A stretch of DNA of 64,000 nt from Opisthocomus hoazin (Eukaryota > Chordata > Aves > Opisthocomiformes > Opisthocomidae), in NCBI RefSeq assembly GCF_030867145.1, contig NC_134418.1, forward strand, positions 374,501 through 438,500. The letters are read 5' to 3'. The notes below the pieces were generated by a model, which saw nothing but the letters and a program-made list of their open reading frames with translations, was not told where the DNA came from and ran no database searches. Shown piece by piece: positions 1 to 11,200 of this stretch. Within the stretch, counting starts at the first letter, position 1. Every line of letters starts with the position of its first letter. The position numbers and the translations under genes were made by a program.

Positions 1-1936
1 GCAGTGTGGGAAAGAGAGGGATCCAGGGGAGAGCCCGGGATGCAGAAGAGGGGCGACAGGGCCCCGAGGGCCCGGCACTCACCGCAGATCTCGCTCTTAG
101 CACTGCCGGGAGACTCTGCTGCTTCAGACACTTCTCTCTCCTGCTCTCCTCCCTTCCTCTTCCGTAACTCCGGTCGCTTGGCTGTCCCCCACCTAAGAGA
201 AAACGTCCATGTCTCGCAGCTCTTGCGAGACAAGGCTCCCTAGACACGTAGCCTCGCCTGCTCACGCACTACGCGCAGGAACAAGACAAGAGGGAAAGAG
301 AGAGAGAGAGAGAGAATGACGAGCGGGCAGCAGAACTGACGGATCAAGAGAGAAACTGAATCAGGGGAATAAAGAACGCTGGAGGGAGACAAACGTACAG
401 GCAACAAGCCAGATGGACGAGGGCAGGAGACACACAGATCAGGACAAAGAGGTGGAGAAAGTGAAAACAGTGATGGGCTGCAGGATGAGAAAAAAGGCCA
501 AGGAGCAGGACAGAGGAGAATAACGGGACAGCAAGCTGGACAGGGGCATATAGCAAGAAACAAAGGGACAGGCAGCAGTATGGAGATATACAGACAAAGA
601 GTTACGGGGAGGATGGAGGACAGAGAGAATGAGAGAAAAGGGACAGGGAGGGGGGCACAGATGGAGAAAGAAATGCTGGCGACAGAGAGAGGAAGAAAGC
701 GACAGGACAGAGGCAGAGAGGTAGAGAAAGGAAGAAAAAAGTAGCGACGAGTAGGAGGCCAGAGGCACAAGGAAAAGACAGGAGGAAGGACAGAGTGACA
801 GAGAAAACCGGTGAGGGACAGGACGCCAGAAAGAAAGATACTGTGAAAGAGAGCGCGACAGGGAGCAGGACGCTGGGACAGACAGCAACCGAGAGCAACC
901 GAGAGAACGGCAGCGAGGTGGAGCACAAGAGAAAACAGGGACTGAGAGCAAGACCGAGGGGTGAAGCAATAAATAATGGGGCTGGGGAGCAGGACAGCAG
1001 AAGAGAGAGACAGAGAAGGGGACACATAAGACAACCGCAAACTGAGAGGGAGAAGGAGAAGAGCACAGAGGGTCACAGACAAAAAGAGAGGGACGGCAGA
1101 AAGAGAAAAACAAGACGAGGGAGAAGGACTGAGGAGCAGAGAGAAAAAAGTACAGGGAAAAGGACAGAGATGCAGAAAACAAGGCAAGACTGGAGCCAGA
1201 ACACAGGGCAAAACTGACAAGGACAGGCAGCGCAACAAAGGGATGGAGGAGGAAAGAACAGTGATGGGCCGCAGCACAGAGGAAAAGAGAGAAAAAGAGC
1301 AAGAAGAGCAAGAGAAGGAGAATGACAGGAGGGTGTAGACAGAAAGACTGGGACACGTCAAAGGGGCACTTGGGGGACACACACATCGGAAGGGTAGAAA
1401 GGAAAAGGGAGGGATGGGGAGCAAGACAGCGTGATAGAGCGAGACGGAGGAAATGGAGTGCAAGGGCGCAGAAAAGCAGAGGTACTGGGAAGAGGAAAGA
1501 ACGTCAGGGAGAGAAAGGTGAGGGTGGGGAGCAGGAGAGAGGTAGAGAACAAAAAAAATAGCCACAGGCAGAATAACAGAAATACGGAGAATAAAAAATT
1601 ACTTCCAGGCAGCAGGACAGAGGCACAGAGCAAGAGGAACAAAAAACCACAGGGAGAAGGACGGGTAACACACAGCATGACACTGCGGGAGTGAGAGGAC
1701 GGAACAGGGCAAGGCAGAGGAATGAGGAGCAAAAACAAAAAAACAACCCAGCAAACAGAAAGGGAACTGGACAGAGATAGGCAGCAGGGCACAGAGATGG
1801 AGAAAGAAAAAACAGCAACAAGGACAGGGAATGAGGAATAGAGAGGAAAAGAGCGGGACAGGGAAACAAATACAGACAAAAGAAGGGGAGGTACAGGGAA
1901 GGAAAAGAAAAGCTGGGGGGGGGGGGGGGGAGGAGG
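1..1936. repeat. Left partial unit of the macrosatellite (diverged)
   Basis: This stretch holds one 110-bp exon module (83-192, - strand) followed by about 1.7 kb of purine-rich + strand DNA built from degenerate copies of a phrase resembling gggacagggagcaggacag. It is related to the intron-like parts of the units on its right but does not align at the 4,655-bp offset. A close relative lies at about 17,760-19,500, which shares the same exon module and long co-linear stretches of purine-rich sequence. It ends in a run of G at about 1916-1930, just before the first regular unit. Long open frames here (for example 240-1565 on -) are Ser/Leu/Pro low-complexity artefacts of the strand bias. Confidence 0.75.
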
Positions 1937-3006
1937 AATCACAGCAGCATGGGAGAGAGAAGGATCCAGGGGAGGGCCCGGGACGCAGAAGAGGAGCGAC
2001 AGGGCCCCGGAGGCCCGCCACTCACCGCAGATCTCGCTCTCGGCGCTGCCGGGAGACTCTGCCGCTTCAGGCGCTTCTCTCTCCTGCGCTCCTCCCTTCC
2101 TCTTCCGTAAGTCCGGTCGCTTGGCTGTCCTACACCTAAGAAAAAACGCGCATGTGTCGCGGCTCTTAGGAGACGAGGCTCCCTAGGCACGTAGCCTCGC
2201 TCGCTCACGCGCTCCACAACCGTACCATGCTGCTGCTGGTGACACATACAGACCCTGCGGGACACGCTGGCGGCCTGGCCTGCTGCAGGCTACCAAGAGG
2301 GAGCCTTCCTCACCCGCAGAGGCAGGCTCTCTCCTGCCTGCGGAGCCAGGCAGCTGCCAGCCAGGTGGCCTTCCATTTTTTCTTCTTCTTCAGCCTTCTC
2401 GGGACTCTCCAGCTTCAGCCCCGCCAGCTCCCGTCCGCAGCCACTCAGCGCTCCGCCTCTCCCTTTTCGCCCCCACGACGCCAGGAGACCGAGGCCCGGC
2501 ACACACAGCCCTCATAAGCCTGGAGCGGGCGCAGCCAACGGCATCCCCAGGGCAGGAACGGACAAGCGCGGCCCCTGCCACAGAGAAAGAAGCAGCGGCG
2601 ACCGCGTTAAGGGAGGCCGAGGCACGCTCGAGGCCCAGTGTGCTGCCCGCACCACGGGCCTTGGGGGAGGCCGGGGGCTCCGGGACAGGCTTCAGGGGAC
2701 GTGCTGGAGCTGGGGGCGGCTGCGCGGGGCAAGCGGGGCCGGGGAGCGCTGCCGAGTTGGGGGGGGTGCCCGCCTCCTTCCCCCCTTCCCTTCCGTCACC
2801 TCCCGCCTCTGGCCCCGGGGCTGCCGGCACCCGCCTCGCCTCCAGCGCACCGGCAGCCTGTCGCAGCGGACGGCTCGAAGCTTCCCGTCCCACCACCCTC
2901 GGGCAACCACCACGCATCCCCGCACCCGCCGGAGGGGAGCCCGCGCCTCACGGCTGGCCTCTCCGCTCCCCCGCCGCCCCGGCACCCGACACCAGGGCGC
3001 CGCCAT
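1..3006 (-). CDS. Predicted tandem-array gene, copy 0, 3' part outside window
   Basis: First coding exon 3006-2952 (18 codons plus one base, MAAPWC start), 110-bp exon 2135-2026, and a further 110-bp module at 192-83. The terminal exon would lie left of base 1. The module at 192-83 differs from the others in its last codons but keeps both flanking splice signals (ttctcttag acceptor and GTGAGT donor) and is open in two of three frames. The intron between the two modules is purine-rich on + (pyrimidine-rich in the transcript) and ends in a poly-G run at about 1916-1930. Confidence 0.35.
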
Positions 3007-3600
3007 GCTGCTGCGCCGCACTGCGCATGCGCCACGCGCCGACGGCGCGCCGGAGGGGCCACAGCCTGCGCGCAACGCCTGGCTGCAGTACCGCTCCGGG
3101 TCGGGGCAGCGCGCGCCGCCGGCACGGGGCGGCACCTCCGCACGGCTCCGGGCAGCCCCCGACTCGCGGCTCCGACACGGCGCCGAACCCCCGCCCCTCC
3201 CTGTCCCCGACACGGACCCCGCCCTCCCGGGGGCTTTTCCCCGGGACGCGCTGCTCCATCCACCTCCCCCCCCCACCCCGCGCTCACCTTCTCCCTCGCT
3301 GCAGCCGCAGCCCGGCCACGGCTCCGCTCCTCCCTCGGCTCGCACCGGCCCCTCCACGGCCACCCCGGTCACGGCAGCACCGGGCCCTCCACCGGCAGAG
3401 GGAGGGGCCGTCGCCATCAGCCGTGCTGCCCACACCTGGGGCTCCCCCGGCCCCGGGCCCACGACTGGAGCCCGGCAGGAACAGGGGGCCGTCGCCCCTG
3501 CCCCACAGCCCGTCCCCTCCTGCCTTGGGCTCTGGCGCAGCCCCTCGTCCCGTGCAAACCAAGCACAAATGCAGCCGCGAGGGCAAAAGGGACCGCAGGT
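2140..3600. other. CpG-rich segment of unit 1
   Basis: This is a GC-dense, CpG-dense island-like segment of about 1.4 kb with long overlapping open frames on both strands. Such frames are expected in GC-rich DNA and I do not treat them as genes. It contains the NRF1/YY1 promoter (3001-3035) and, further upstream on -, a second start-codon exon candidate (3417-3288: 43 codons starting MATAPPS, donor GTGAGC). That candidate also leaves one base and so joins the 110-bp exon in the same frame. Its counterparts at 12840-12711 and 13943-13814 have a stop in place of Trp35 (TAG and TGA respectively). The same segment recurs at 6795-8255, in a variant form at 11450-12960, and again at 20780-21935. 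Confidence 0.7.
3001..3035 (-). promoter_or_regulatory. NRF1 palindrome plus YY1-type site, unit 1
   Basis: TGCGCATGCGCC at 3022-3033 fits the NRF1 consensus. The - strand reads GCATGGCGGCGCC next to it (about 2999-3008), a YY1-type core overlapping the start ATG at 3006. NRF1 with YY1 at a TATA-less CpG promoter is a well-known vertebrate housekeeping and germline promoter arrangement. The spacing implies a - strand start site close to 3030. Confidence 0.5.
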
Positions 3601-6600
3601 CTTTATTAGTCACGCACCCAGCCAGTCCCGGGAGCTGCTCTGCTCCGGGGCTCGGGGCCCCCGATGCTCCCTCTGCCCCTCCGACACCTCGGCAGTCCTT
3701 CCCGCAACTGCGCCCGTTGCTCCAGCAGGGAACAGTCGGTCAGTCGGCTCCCGGAGCGATGCGCTGTTCGGCAGAGGCCGCCAAAAATGAGGAGCAGGGT
3801 GCAGGCCACTACAAGAGAGGAGAAAAGTGACAGATGGCTGGACAGCGGCGGTGTAACGAGAAAGCACGAAGCGGGGAAAGGGACAGCGAGAGAAGCACGG
3901 GGACAGGCAGTCCCACAGAGATGGAGAAAGAAGCAGCAGGAAGAGAGGAAGAGTGGCAGCAGAAAGAAGAAGAGGGAGCAGGACAGAGACCGAAAATGAA
4001 GAACGGGGAGCAGGAAGGAGATGCAAAAAAAAACCCTGTAGCATTGAAAGAGGAAAAAAGAATAGCGGCAGGGACCTGGGCAAAGAGAGATGAGGAAATA
4101 GAATAGAATAGACATGGAGAAAGCAGTAGATCTGTGACGCGCTATGGAGCCGAGAAGGAAGGCCTCAAATCAAGGGACAAGGAGCCAGACAAAAGAGCAC
4201 CAGAGACAGCAAAAGTACTGACAGGCTACAGAGCAGGAGGAAAGCAAAAGTAGTAACCGGGAGCTGAACAGAAAGAGGGGAAGAAGGAAAAAAACGCCAC
4301 GGGCTGCAGGGCAGAAAGAGGGAGGACCTAAAAGATGGGGACAAGTCAGAGACAGATGGAGAAAGAAGGTACACAAGAGCAGAAAAAAAAATAATCGTAG
4401 CAGTGTGGGAAAGAGAGGAAGCCAGGGGAGGGCCCAGGATGCAGAAGAGGGGTGACAGGGCCCCGAGGGCCCAGGACTCACCGCAGCTCTCACTCTCGGT
4501 GCTGCCGGGAGACTTGGACACTTCAGATGCTTCTCTCTCCTTCTCTCTTCCCTTCTTCTTCTGTAACTCAAATCGTTTGGCTCGCCTCCACCTGAGAGAA
4601 AATGCATGTGGTTGTCTTAGAGCTCATACGAGACGCGGCTTCCTAGACAAGAAGCCTCACTGCACACTGTATGCAGGAATAGGACAGAGAAAGAGAGAGA
4701 ATATGATGAGTGGGAAGCAGAACTCACAGATCGAGAGAGAACTTGAATCAGAGGAATAAACAAGGCAGGAAAGAGAGATAAAGACAGGGAAGAAGCCGGA
4801 AGAAAAGGGCCTTTCTGGCCTCTACTCACACCCCCCAGCCTCCCATCTCTTTCCAGCCTCCTTTTTTTCTGGCCTCTACTCTCGCCCCTGGCCTCCCACC
4901 CCTCTGCGGCCTCCCACCCCTCTGCGGCCTCCTTTTTTTCTTTCTGGCCTCTACTCTCGCCCCCGGCCTCCCACCCTGCTGCGGCCTCCCACCCCTTTCC
5001 GACCTCCTTCTTTTTCTGGTCTCTACTCTCGCCCCCAGCCTCCCACCCCTCATCAGCCTCCTACCTCCCATTTTGCTGGCCTCTACATAGTTCAGCTTCC
5101 CACCCCTCTGCAACCTCCTACCTCTTTCCAGCCTCCACTCCCCGCCCCAAGCTTCCCACCCCCGTCCCCACACACTGACAGAAAGAGAAAAACGACAGTG
5201 AACAGGGAAAAAGGTATTAAGAAACAAAGAAAGGGTCAGACGAAGAAGAGGGTGGTTAGGGTTGGAACCCCAACACAAACCAGCAAGGGGCTAGTGGACA
5301 GAGAGAGAGGAAGAGAAGAAAGGGCCGGGAAGCAAGACAGAGAAGGAGAGAAAGGCAAAAAGGGAGAGCCGGCTGGACAGGGACGTATAGCAAGAAACAA
5401 CCAGACAGGCAGCAGGACAGAGACACAGAGACAGAAAAACCGGGGGACAGGAACCAGGACAGAGTGACGGCGAGAGGAAACAAGGGCCAGGGAGCAGGAC
5501 AGCGATGGAGAAAGAAGCACTGTGGCAGCAGGGTAGAAAGAGAAGGAAGAAAGGCCAGAAGAAGGATGGGGAATGACAGAGAAGGGAAAGAGAAGGACAA
5601 GGAGCAGGACAGATTGTCAAAGAAAGGGAGTGGGACAAGGTGATACTGAGAGAGAAAAAGGGGACAGGGAGGCAGGATAAAGTGAAAGACAGGCAAAAAT
5701 AAGAGACAGGGGAGCAGGACAGAGACGGAGGGGGAAACGCCTCGGCTGGGCAGCAGGAGAGAGAGGCGGAGAAGGGAAAAAACAGCACAAAACCTGGGAC
5801 GGCCAACCTGGGTGGGCGGGGAGCAGGTCAGAGAGCCGGAGAAAGGAAAAACACTGCTGTGGAGCAGCAGAGGGGAATGGAGAAAGAAAGAGAGCGAGGG
5901 GGAGCAGGGCAGAGAAACGGAGAGAGAAAATAAGTGACGGGGAGCAGGGCAGAGCCCTAGGAAGACGAAAATAAGACACGGGAGAAGACCGAGGAGCTCA
6001 GAGAGAAAGAAGGGTCGAAAGAAAACGCCAGAGAGGTAGAGAAATCAAGAAAAACAGGGACGAGGAGCCTTGCAGAGACGGAGCACGAAAATGTTGGGCC
6101 GGTGAGCGCGAAAGAGGGAGAGAGAGACAGGGGCAGGGGGAGGAGATGAAGAAGAAAGGAGAGACAAAGATGGCAATGGAGCACAGGACACACAGGCAGA
6201 GAGAGAAAAAGGACAGTGAACAGGAAAAAAGGGACCGAGAAACAAAGAAAGGGTCAGATCTAGACAAAGAGACCAAGAAGAGGGGAGGCGGGGGGGTGTG
6301 TGCAGGGAAACCCCAAAACAAACCAGCAAGGGGCTACAGGACGGAGAGAAAGGGCCATGAAGCAGGACAGAGAAGGAGAGAAAGGCAAAAAGGGAGAGCT
6401 GGCTGAACAGGGACGTATAGCAAGAAACGACCGGACAGGCAGCAGGACAGAGAAACAGAGACAGGGAGCCGGCTAAAGAAATTCTGGAGGGAGAAAAAGA
6501 GGGAGAGGTAGCAGGACACAAACACAGACAGAAGACGGGAGGTACAGGGAAAGGGAAAGAAAAGGAAAAAGAAAAAAAAAACAAACAAAACAATCACAGC

Positions 6601-7661
6601 AGCATGGGAGAGAGAAGGATCCAGGGGAGGGCCCGGGACGCAGAAGAGGGGCGACAGGGCCCCGGAGGCCCGCCACTCACCGCAGATCTCGCTCTCGGCG
6701 CTGTCGGGAGACTCTGCCGCTTCAGGCGCTTCTCTCTCCTGCGCTCCTCCCTTCCTCTTCCGTAAGTCCGGTCGCTTGGCTGTCCTACACCTAAGAAAAA
6801 ACGCGCATGTGTCGCGGCTCTCAGGACACGAGGCTCCCTAGGCACGTAGCCTCGCTCGCTCACGCGCTCCACAACCGTACCATGCTGCTGCTGGTGACAC
6901 ATACAGACCCTGCGGGACACGCTGGCGGCCTGGCCTGCTGCAGGCTACCAAGAGGGAGCCTTCCTCACCCGCAGAGGCAGGCTCTCTCCTGCCTGCGGAG
7001 CCAGGCAGCTTCCAGCCAGGTGGCCTTCCATTTTTTTTTCTTCTTCAGCCTTCTCGGGACTCTCCAGCTTCAGCCCCGCCAGCTCCCGTCCGCAGCCACT
7101 CAGCGCTCCGCCTCTCCCTTTTCGCCCCCACGACGCCAGGAGACCGAGGCCCGGCACACACAGCCCTCATAAGCCTGGAGCGGGCGCAGCCAACGGCATC
7201 CCCAGGGCAGGAACGGACAAGCGCGGCCCCTGCCACAGAGAAAGAAGCAGCGGCGACCGCGTTAAGGGAGGCCGAGGCACGCTCGAGGCCCAGTGTGCTG
7301 CCCGCACCACGGGCCTTGGGGGAGGCCGGGGGCTCCGGGACAGGCTTCAGGGGACGTGCTGGAGCTGGGGGCGGCTGCGCGGGGCGAGCGGGGCCGGGGA
7401 GCGCTGCCGAGTTGGGGGGGGTGCCCGCCTCCTTCCCCCCTTCCCTTCCGTCACCTCCCGCCTCTGGCCCCGGGGCTGCCGGCACCCGCCTCGCCTCCAG
7501 CGCACCGGCAGCCTGTCGCAGCGGACGGCTCGAAGCTTCCCGTCCCACCACCCTCGGGCAACCACCACGCATCCCCGCACCCGCCGGAGGGGAGCCCGCG
7601 CCTCACGGCTGGCCTCTCCGCTCCCCCGCCGCCCCGGCACCCGACACCAGGGCGCCGCCAT
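3585..7661 (-). CDS. Predicted tandem-array gene, copy I (unrecognised, Arg-rich, 77 aa)
   Basis: The product is not recognised. The model on the - strand is: first coding exon 7661-7607, 110-bp exon 6790-6681, then terminal exon from 3808, with stop codon at 3742-3740 and polyA signal at 3607-3602. A second 110-bp exon (4591-4482) lies in the last intron. The start ATG (MAAPWC...) sits in a GC-rich context just downstream of NRF1 and YY1 motifs. The donors are GTGAGG for the first exon and GTGAGT after both 110-bp exons. The acceptors are preceded by pyrimidine tracts ending in ttcttag, ctctcag and cttgtag. The first exon leaves one base, the 110-bp exon then reads open through 36 codons, and the terminal exon adds 22 codons before a TGA. 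The 110-bp part is strongly basic (RREKRLKRQS), suggesting nuclear or nucleic-acid-binding behaviour, which is inference. Including both 110-bp exons would hit a stop in the second, so one is probably skipped. It may equally be a noncoding RNA gene. Confidence 0.4.
3602..3607 (-). terminator. PolyA signal of array gene copy I
   Basis: AATAAA on the - strand (TTTATT on +), 133 bp downstream of the predicted stop codon. In a second reading frame of the terminal exon (ending ...WVRD) the stop TAA is part of TAATAAA. Confidence 0.6.
3610..4811. repeat. Terminal exon and first purine-rich tract of unit 1
   Basis: From 3810 to 4395 the + strand is purine-rich (repeated ggacagagaccgaaa / agaggaagagtggcagcag phrases) and forms the last intron of array gene copy I in transcript sense. 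The 110-bp module B follows at 4482-4591, then another purine-rich stretch to 4811. The copy in unit 2 is 8265-9466. Confidence 0.65.
4811..5160. repeat. Pyrimidine-rich minisatellite, unit 1
   Basis: Here the strand bias flips and the + strand is C/T-rich. The phrase ctggcctctactctcgcccc recurs with starts near 4815, 4869, 4944, 5016 and 5076, so the period varies between 54 and 75 bp. Each unit contains one or two sub-repeats of cctcccacccctctgcgg. On the - strand this gives a Gly/Arg-rich repetitive open frame (GGRPQRGGRPGARVEARKK type), probably fortuitous. Confidence 0.8.
5170..6590. repeat. Purine-strand minisatellite segment, unit 1
   Basis: The + strand is almost entirely A/G with recurring cagggagcaggacagagacggagaaag phrases (about 80-90 bp spacing, degenerate). 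Its - strand open frames (for example 5291-5806, 6045-6593) are Ser/Phe/Leu/Pro low-complexity and not credible genes. The copy in unit 2 is 9825-11245, and related DNA is at 18,000-20,460. Confidence 0.75.
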
Positions 7662-7690
7662 GCTGCTGCGCCGCACTGCGCATGCGCCAC
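7656..7690 (-). promoter_or_regulatory. NRF1 palindrome plus YY1-type site, unit 2
   Basis: This is an identical copy of the unit 1 element (NRF1 core at 7677-7688), 16 bp upstream of the predicted start codon at 7661. Confidence 0.5.
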
Positions 7691-8239
7691 GCGCCGACGG
7701 CGCGCCGGAGGGGCCACAGCCTGCGCGCAACGCCTGGCTGCAGTACCGCTCCGGGTCGGGGCAGCGCGCGCCGCCGGCACGGGGCGGCACCTCCGCACGG
7801 CTCCGGGCAGCCCCCGACTCGCGGCTCCGACACGGCGCCGAACCCCCGCCCCTCCCTGTCCCCGACACGGACCCCGCCCTCCCGGGGGCTTTTCCCCGGG
7901 ACGCGCTGCTCCATCCACCTCCCCCCCCCACCCCGCGCTCACCTTCTCCCTCGCTGCAGCCGCAGCCCGGCCACGGCTCCGCTCCTCCCTCGGCTCGCAC
8001 CGGCCCCTCCACGGCCACCCCGGTCACGGCAGCACCGGGCCCTCCACCGGCAGAGGGAGGGGCCGTCGCCATCAGCCGTGCTGCCCACACCTGGGGCTCC
8101 CCCGGCCCCGGGCCCACGACTGGAGCCCGGCAGGAACAGGGGGCCGTCGCCCCTGCCCCACAGCCCGTCCCCTCCTGCCTTGGGCTCTGGCGCAGCCCCT
8201 CGTCCCGTGCAAACCAAGCACAAATGCAGCCGCGAGGGC

Positions 8240-11200
8240 AAAAGGGACCGCAGGTCTTTATTAGTCACGCACCCAGCCAGTCCCGGGAGCTGCTCTGCTC
8301 CGGGGCTCGGGGCCCCCGATGCTCCCTCTGCCCCTCCGACACCTCGGCAGTCCTTCCCGCAACTGCGCCCGTTGCTCCAGCAGGGAACAGTCGGTCAGTC
8401 GGCTCCCGGAGCGATGCGCTGTTCGGCAGAGGCCGCCAAAAATGAGGAGCAGGGTGCAGGCCACTACAAGAGAGGAGAAAAGTGACAGATGGCTGGACAG
8501 CGGCGGTGTAACGAGAAAGCACGAAGCGGGGAAAGGGACAGCGAGAGAAGCACGGGGACAGGCAGTCCCACAGAGATGGAGAAAGAAGCAGCAGGAAGAG
8601 AGGAAGAGTGGCAGCAGAAAGAAGAAGAGGGAGCAGGACAGAGACCGAAAATGAAGAACGGGGAGCAGGAAGGAGATGCAAAAAAAAACCCTGTAGCATT
8701 GAAAGAGGAAAAAAGAATAGCGGCAGGGACCTGGGCAAAGAGAGATGAGGAAATAGAATAGAATAGACATGGAGAAAGCAGTAGATCTGTGACGCGCTAT
8801 GGAGCCGAGAAGGAAGGCCTCAAATCAAGGGACAAGGAGCCAGACAAAAGAGCACCAGAGACAGCAAAAGTACTGACAGGCTACAGAGCAGGAGGAAAGC
8901 AAAAGTAGTAACCGGGAGCTGAACAGAAAGAGGGGAAGAAGGAAAAAAACGCCACGGGCTGCAGGGCAGAAAGAGGGAGGACCTAAAAGATGGGGACAAG
9001 TCAGAGACAGATGGAGAAAGAAGGTACACAAGAGCAGAAAAAAAAATAATCGTAGCAGTGTGGGAAAGAGAGGAAGCCAGGGGAGGGCCCAGGATGCAGA
9101 AGAGGGGTGACAGGGCCCCGAGGGCCCAGGACTCACCGCAGCTCTCACTCTCGGTGCTGCCGGGAGACTTGGACACTTCAGATGCTTCTCTCTCCTTCTC
9201 TCTTCCCTTCTTCTTCTGTAACTCAAATCGTTTGGCTCGCCTCCACCTGAGAGAAAATGCATGTGGTTGTCTTAGAGCTCATACGAGACGCGGCTTCCTA
9301 GACAAGAAGCCTCACTGCACACTGTATGCAGGAATAGGACAGAGAAAGAGAGAGAATATGATGAGTGGGAAGCAGAACTCACAGATCGAGAGAGAACTTG
9401 AATCAGAGGAATAAACAAGGCAGGAAAGAGAGATAAAGACAGGGAAGAAGCCGGAAGAAAAGGGCCTTTCTGGCCTCTACTCACACCCCCCAGCCTCCCA
9501 TCTCTTTCCAGCCTCCTTTTTTTCTGGCCTCTACTCTCGCCCCTGGCCTCCCACCCCTCTGCGGCCTCCCACCCCTCTGCGGCCTCCTTTTTTTCTTTCT
9601 GGCCTCTACTCTCGCCCCCGGCCTCCCACCCTGCTGCGGCCTCCCACCCCTTTCCGGCCTCCTTCTTTTTCTGGTCTCTACTCTCGCCCCCAGCCTCCCA
9701 CCCCTCATCAGCCTCCTACCTCCCATTTTGCTGGCCTCTACATAGTTCAGCTTCCCACCCCTCTGCAACCTCCTACCTCTTTCCAGCCTCCACTCCCCGC
9801 CCCAAGCTTCCCACCCCCGTCCCCACACACTGACAGAAAGAGAAAAACGACAGTGAACAGGGAAAAAGGTATTAAGAAACAAAGAAAGGGTCAGACGAAG
9901 AAGAGGGTGGTTAGGGTTGGAACCCCAACACAAACCAGCAAGGGGCTAGTGGACAGAGAGAGAGGAAGAGAAGAAAGGGCCGGGAAGCAAGACAGAGAAG
10001 GAGAGAAAGGCAAAAAGGGAGAGCCGGCTGGACAGGGACGTATAGCAAGAAACAACCAGACAGGCAGCAGGACAGAGACACAGAGACAGAAAAACCGGGG
10101 AACAGGAACCAGGACAGAGTGACGGCGAGAGGAAACAAGGGCCAGGGAGCAGGACAGCGATGGAGAAAGAAGCACTGCGGCAGCAGGGTAGAAAGAGAAG
10201 GAAGAAAGGCCAGAAGAAGGATGGGGAATGACAGAGAAGGGAAAGAGAAGGACAAGGAGCAGGACAGATTGTCAAAGAAAGGGAGTGGGACAAGGTGATA
10301 CTGAGAGAGAAAAAGGGGACAGGGAGGCAGGATAAAGTGAAAGACAGGCAAAAATAAGAGACAGGGGAGCAGGACAGAGACGGAGGGGGAAACGCCTCGG
10401 CTGGGCAGCAGGAGAGAGAGGCGGAGAAGGGAAAAAACAGCACAAAACCTGGGACGGCCAACCTGGGTGGGCGGGGAGCAGGTCAGAGAGCCGGAGAAAG
10501 GAAAAACACTGCTGTGGAGCAGCAGAGGGGAACGGAGAAAGAAAGAGAGCGAGGGGGAGCAGGGCAGAGAAACGGAGAGAGAAAATAAGTGACGGGGAGC
10601 AGGGCAGAGCCCTAGGAAGACGAAAATAAGACACGGGAGAAGACCGAGGAGCTCAGAGAGAAAGAAGGGTCGAAAGAAAACGCCAGAGAGGTAGAGAAAT
10701 CAAGAAAAACAGGGACGAGGAGCCTTGCAGAGACGGAGCACGAAAATGTTGGGCCGGTGAGCGCGAAAGAGGGAGAGAGAGACAGGGGCAGGGGGAGGAG
10801 ATGAAGAAGAAAGGAGAGACAAAGATGGCAATGGAGCACAGGACACACAGGCAGAGAGAGAAAAAGGACAGTGAACAGGAAAAAAGGGACCGAGAAACAA
10901 AGAAAGGGTCAGATCTAGACAAAGAGACCAAGAAGAGGGGAGGCGGGGGGGTGTGTGCAGGGAAACCCCAAAACAAACCAGCAAGGGGCTACAGGACGGA
11001 GAGAAAGGGCCATGAAGCAGGACAGAGAAGGAGAGAAAGGCAAAAAGGGAGAGCTGGCTGAACAGGGACGTATAGCAAGAAACGACCGGACAGGCAGCAG
11101 GACAGAGAAACAGAGACAGGGAGCCGGCTAAAGAAATTCTGGAGGGAGAAAAAGAGGGAGAGGTAGCAGGACACAAACACAGACAGAAGACGGGAGGTAC

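Larger units (their letters stand above)
1937..6591. repeat. Macrosatellite unit 1, 4,655 bp
   Basis: The unit begins at the phrase aatcacagcagcatggg, which recurs exactly 4,655 bp later at 6592 and again at 11247. Comparing units 1 and 2 by eye I noticed about a dozen substitutions (near 1994, 2047, 2168, 2356, 2730, 5001, 5443, 5525 and 5877, among others) and no insertion or deletion. That implies very recent duplication or ongoing homogenisation. Internal order from left to right is: 110-bp exon module, CpG-rich segment (about 2,140-3,600), terminal-exon module with a - strand polyA signal, purine-rich segment, second 110-bp module (4482-4591), a pyrimidine-rich minisatellite (4811-5160), and a further purine-rich segment. 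Confidence 0.95.

Noticed and set aside
240-1565. 441-codon open frame on - in the purine-rich tract (and similar frames at 1358-1942, 5291-5806, 6045-6593, 18103-18816, 18237-19307, 19936-20790)
   Set aside because: Composition is almost only Ser, Phe, Leu, Pro, Cys and Val because the strand is nearly pure pyrimidine, which rarely makes stop codons. No domain; several overlapping frames are open at once.
2638-3830. Overlapping 256-396 codon open frames on both strands in units 1 and 2
   Set aside because: Same reason: Pro/Ala/Arg-rich shadow frames of CpG-rich sequence, no family resemblance.
4826-5278. Gly/Arg-rich repetitive protein on - (GGRPQRGG type)
   Set aside because: A direct translation of the pyrimidine minisatellite; no splice or promoter context and variable repeat length.
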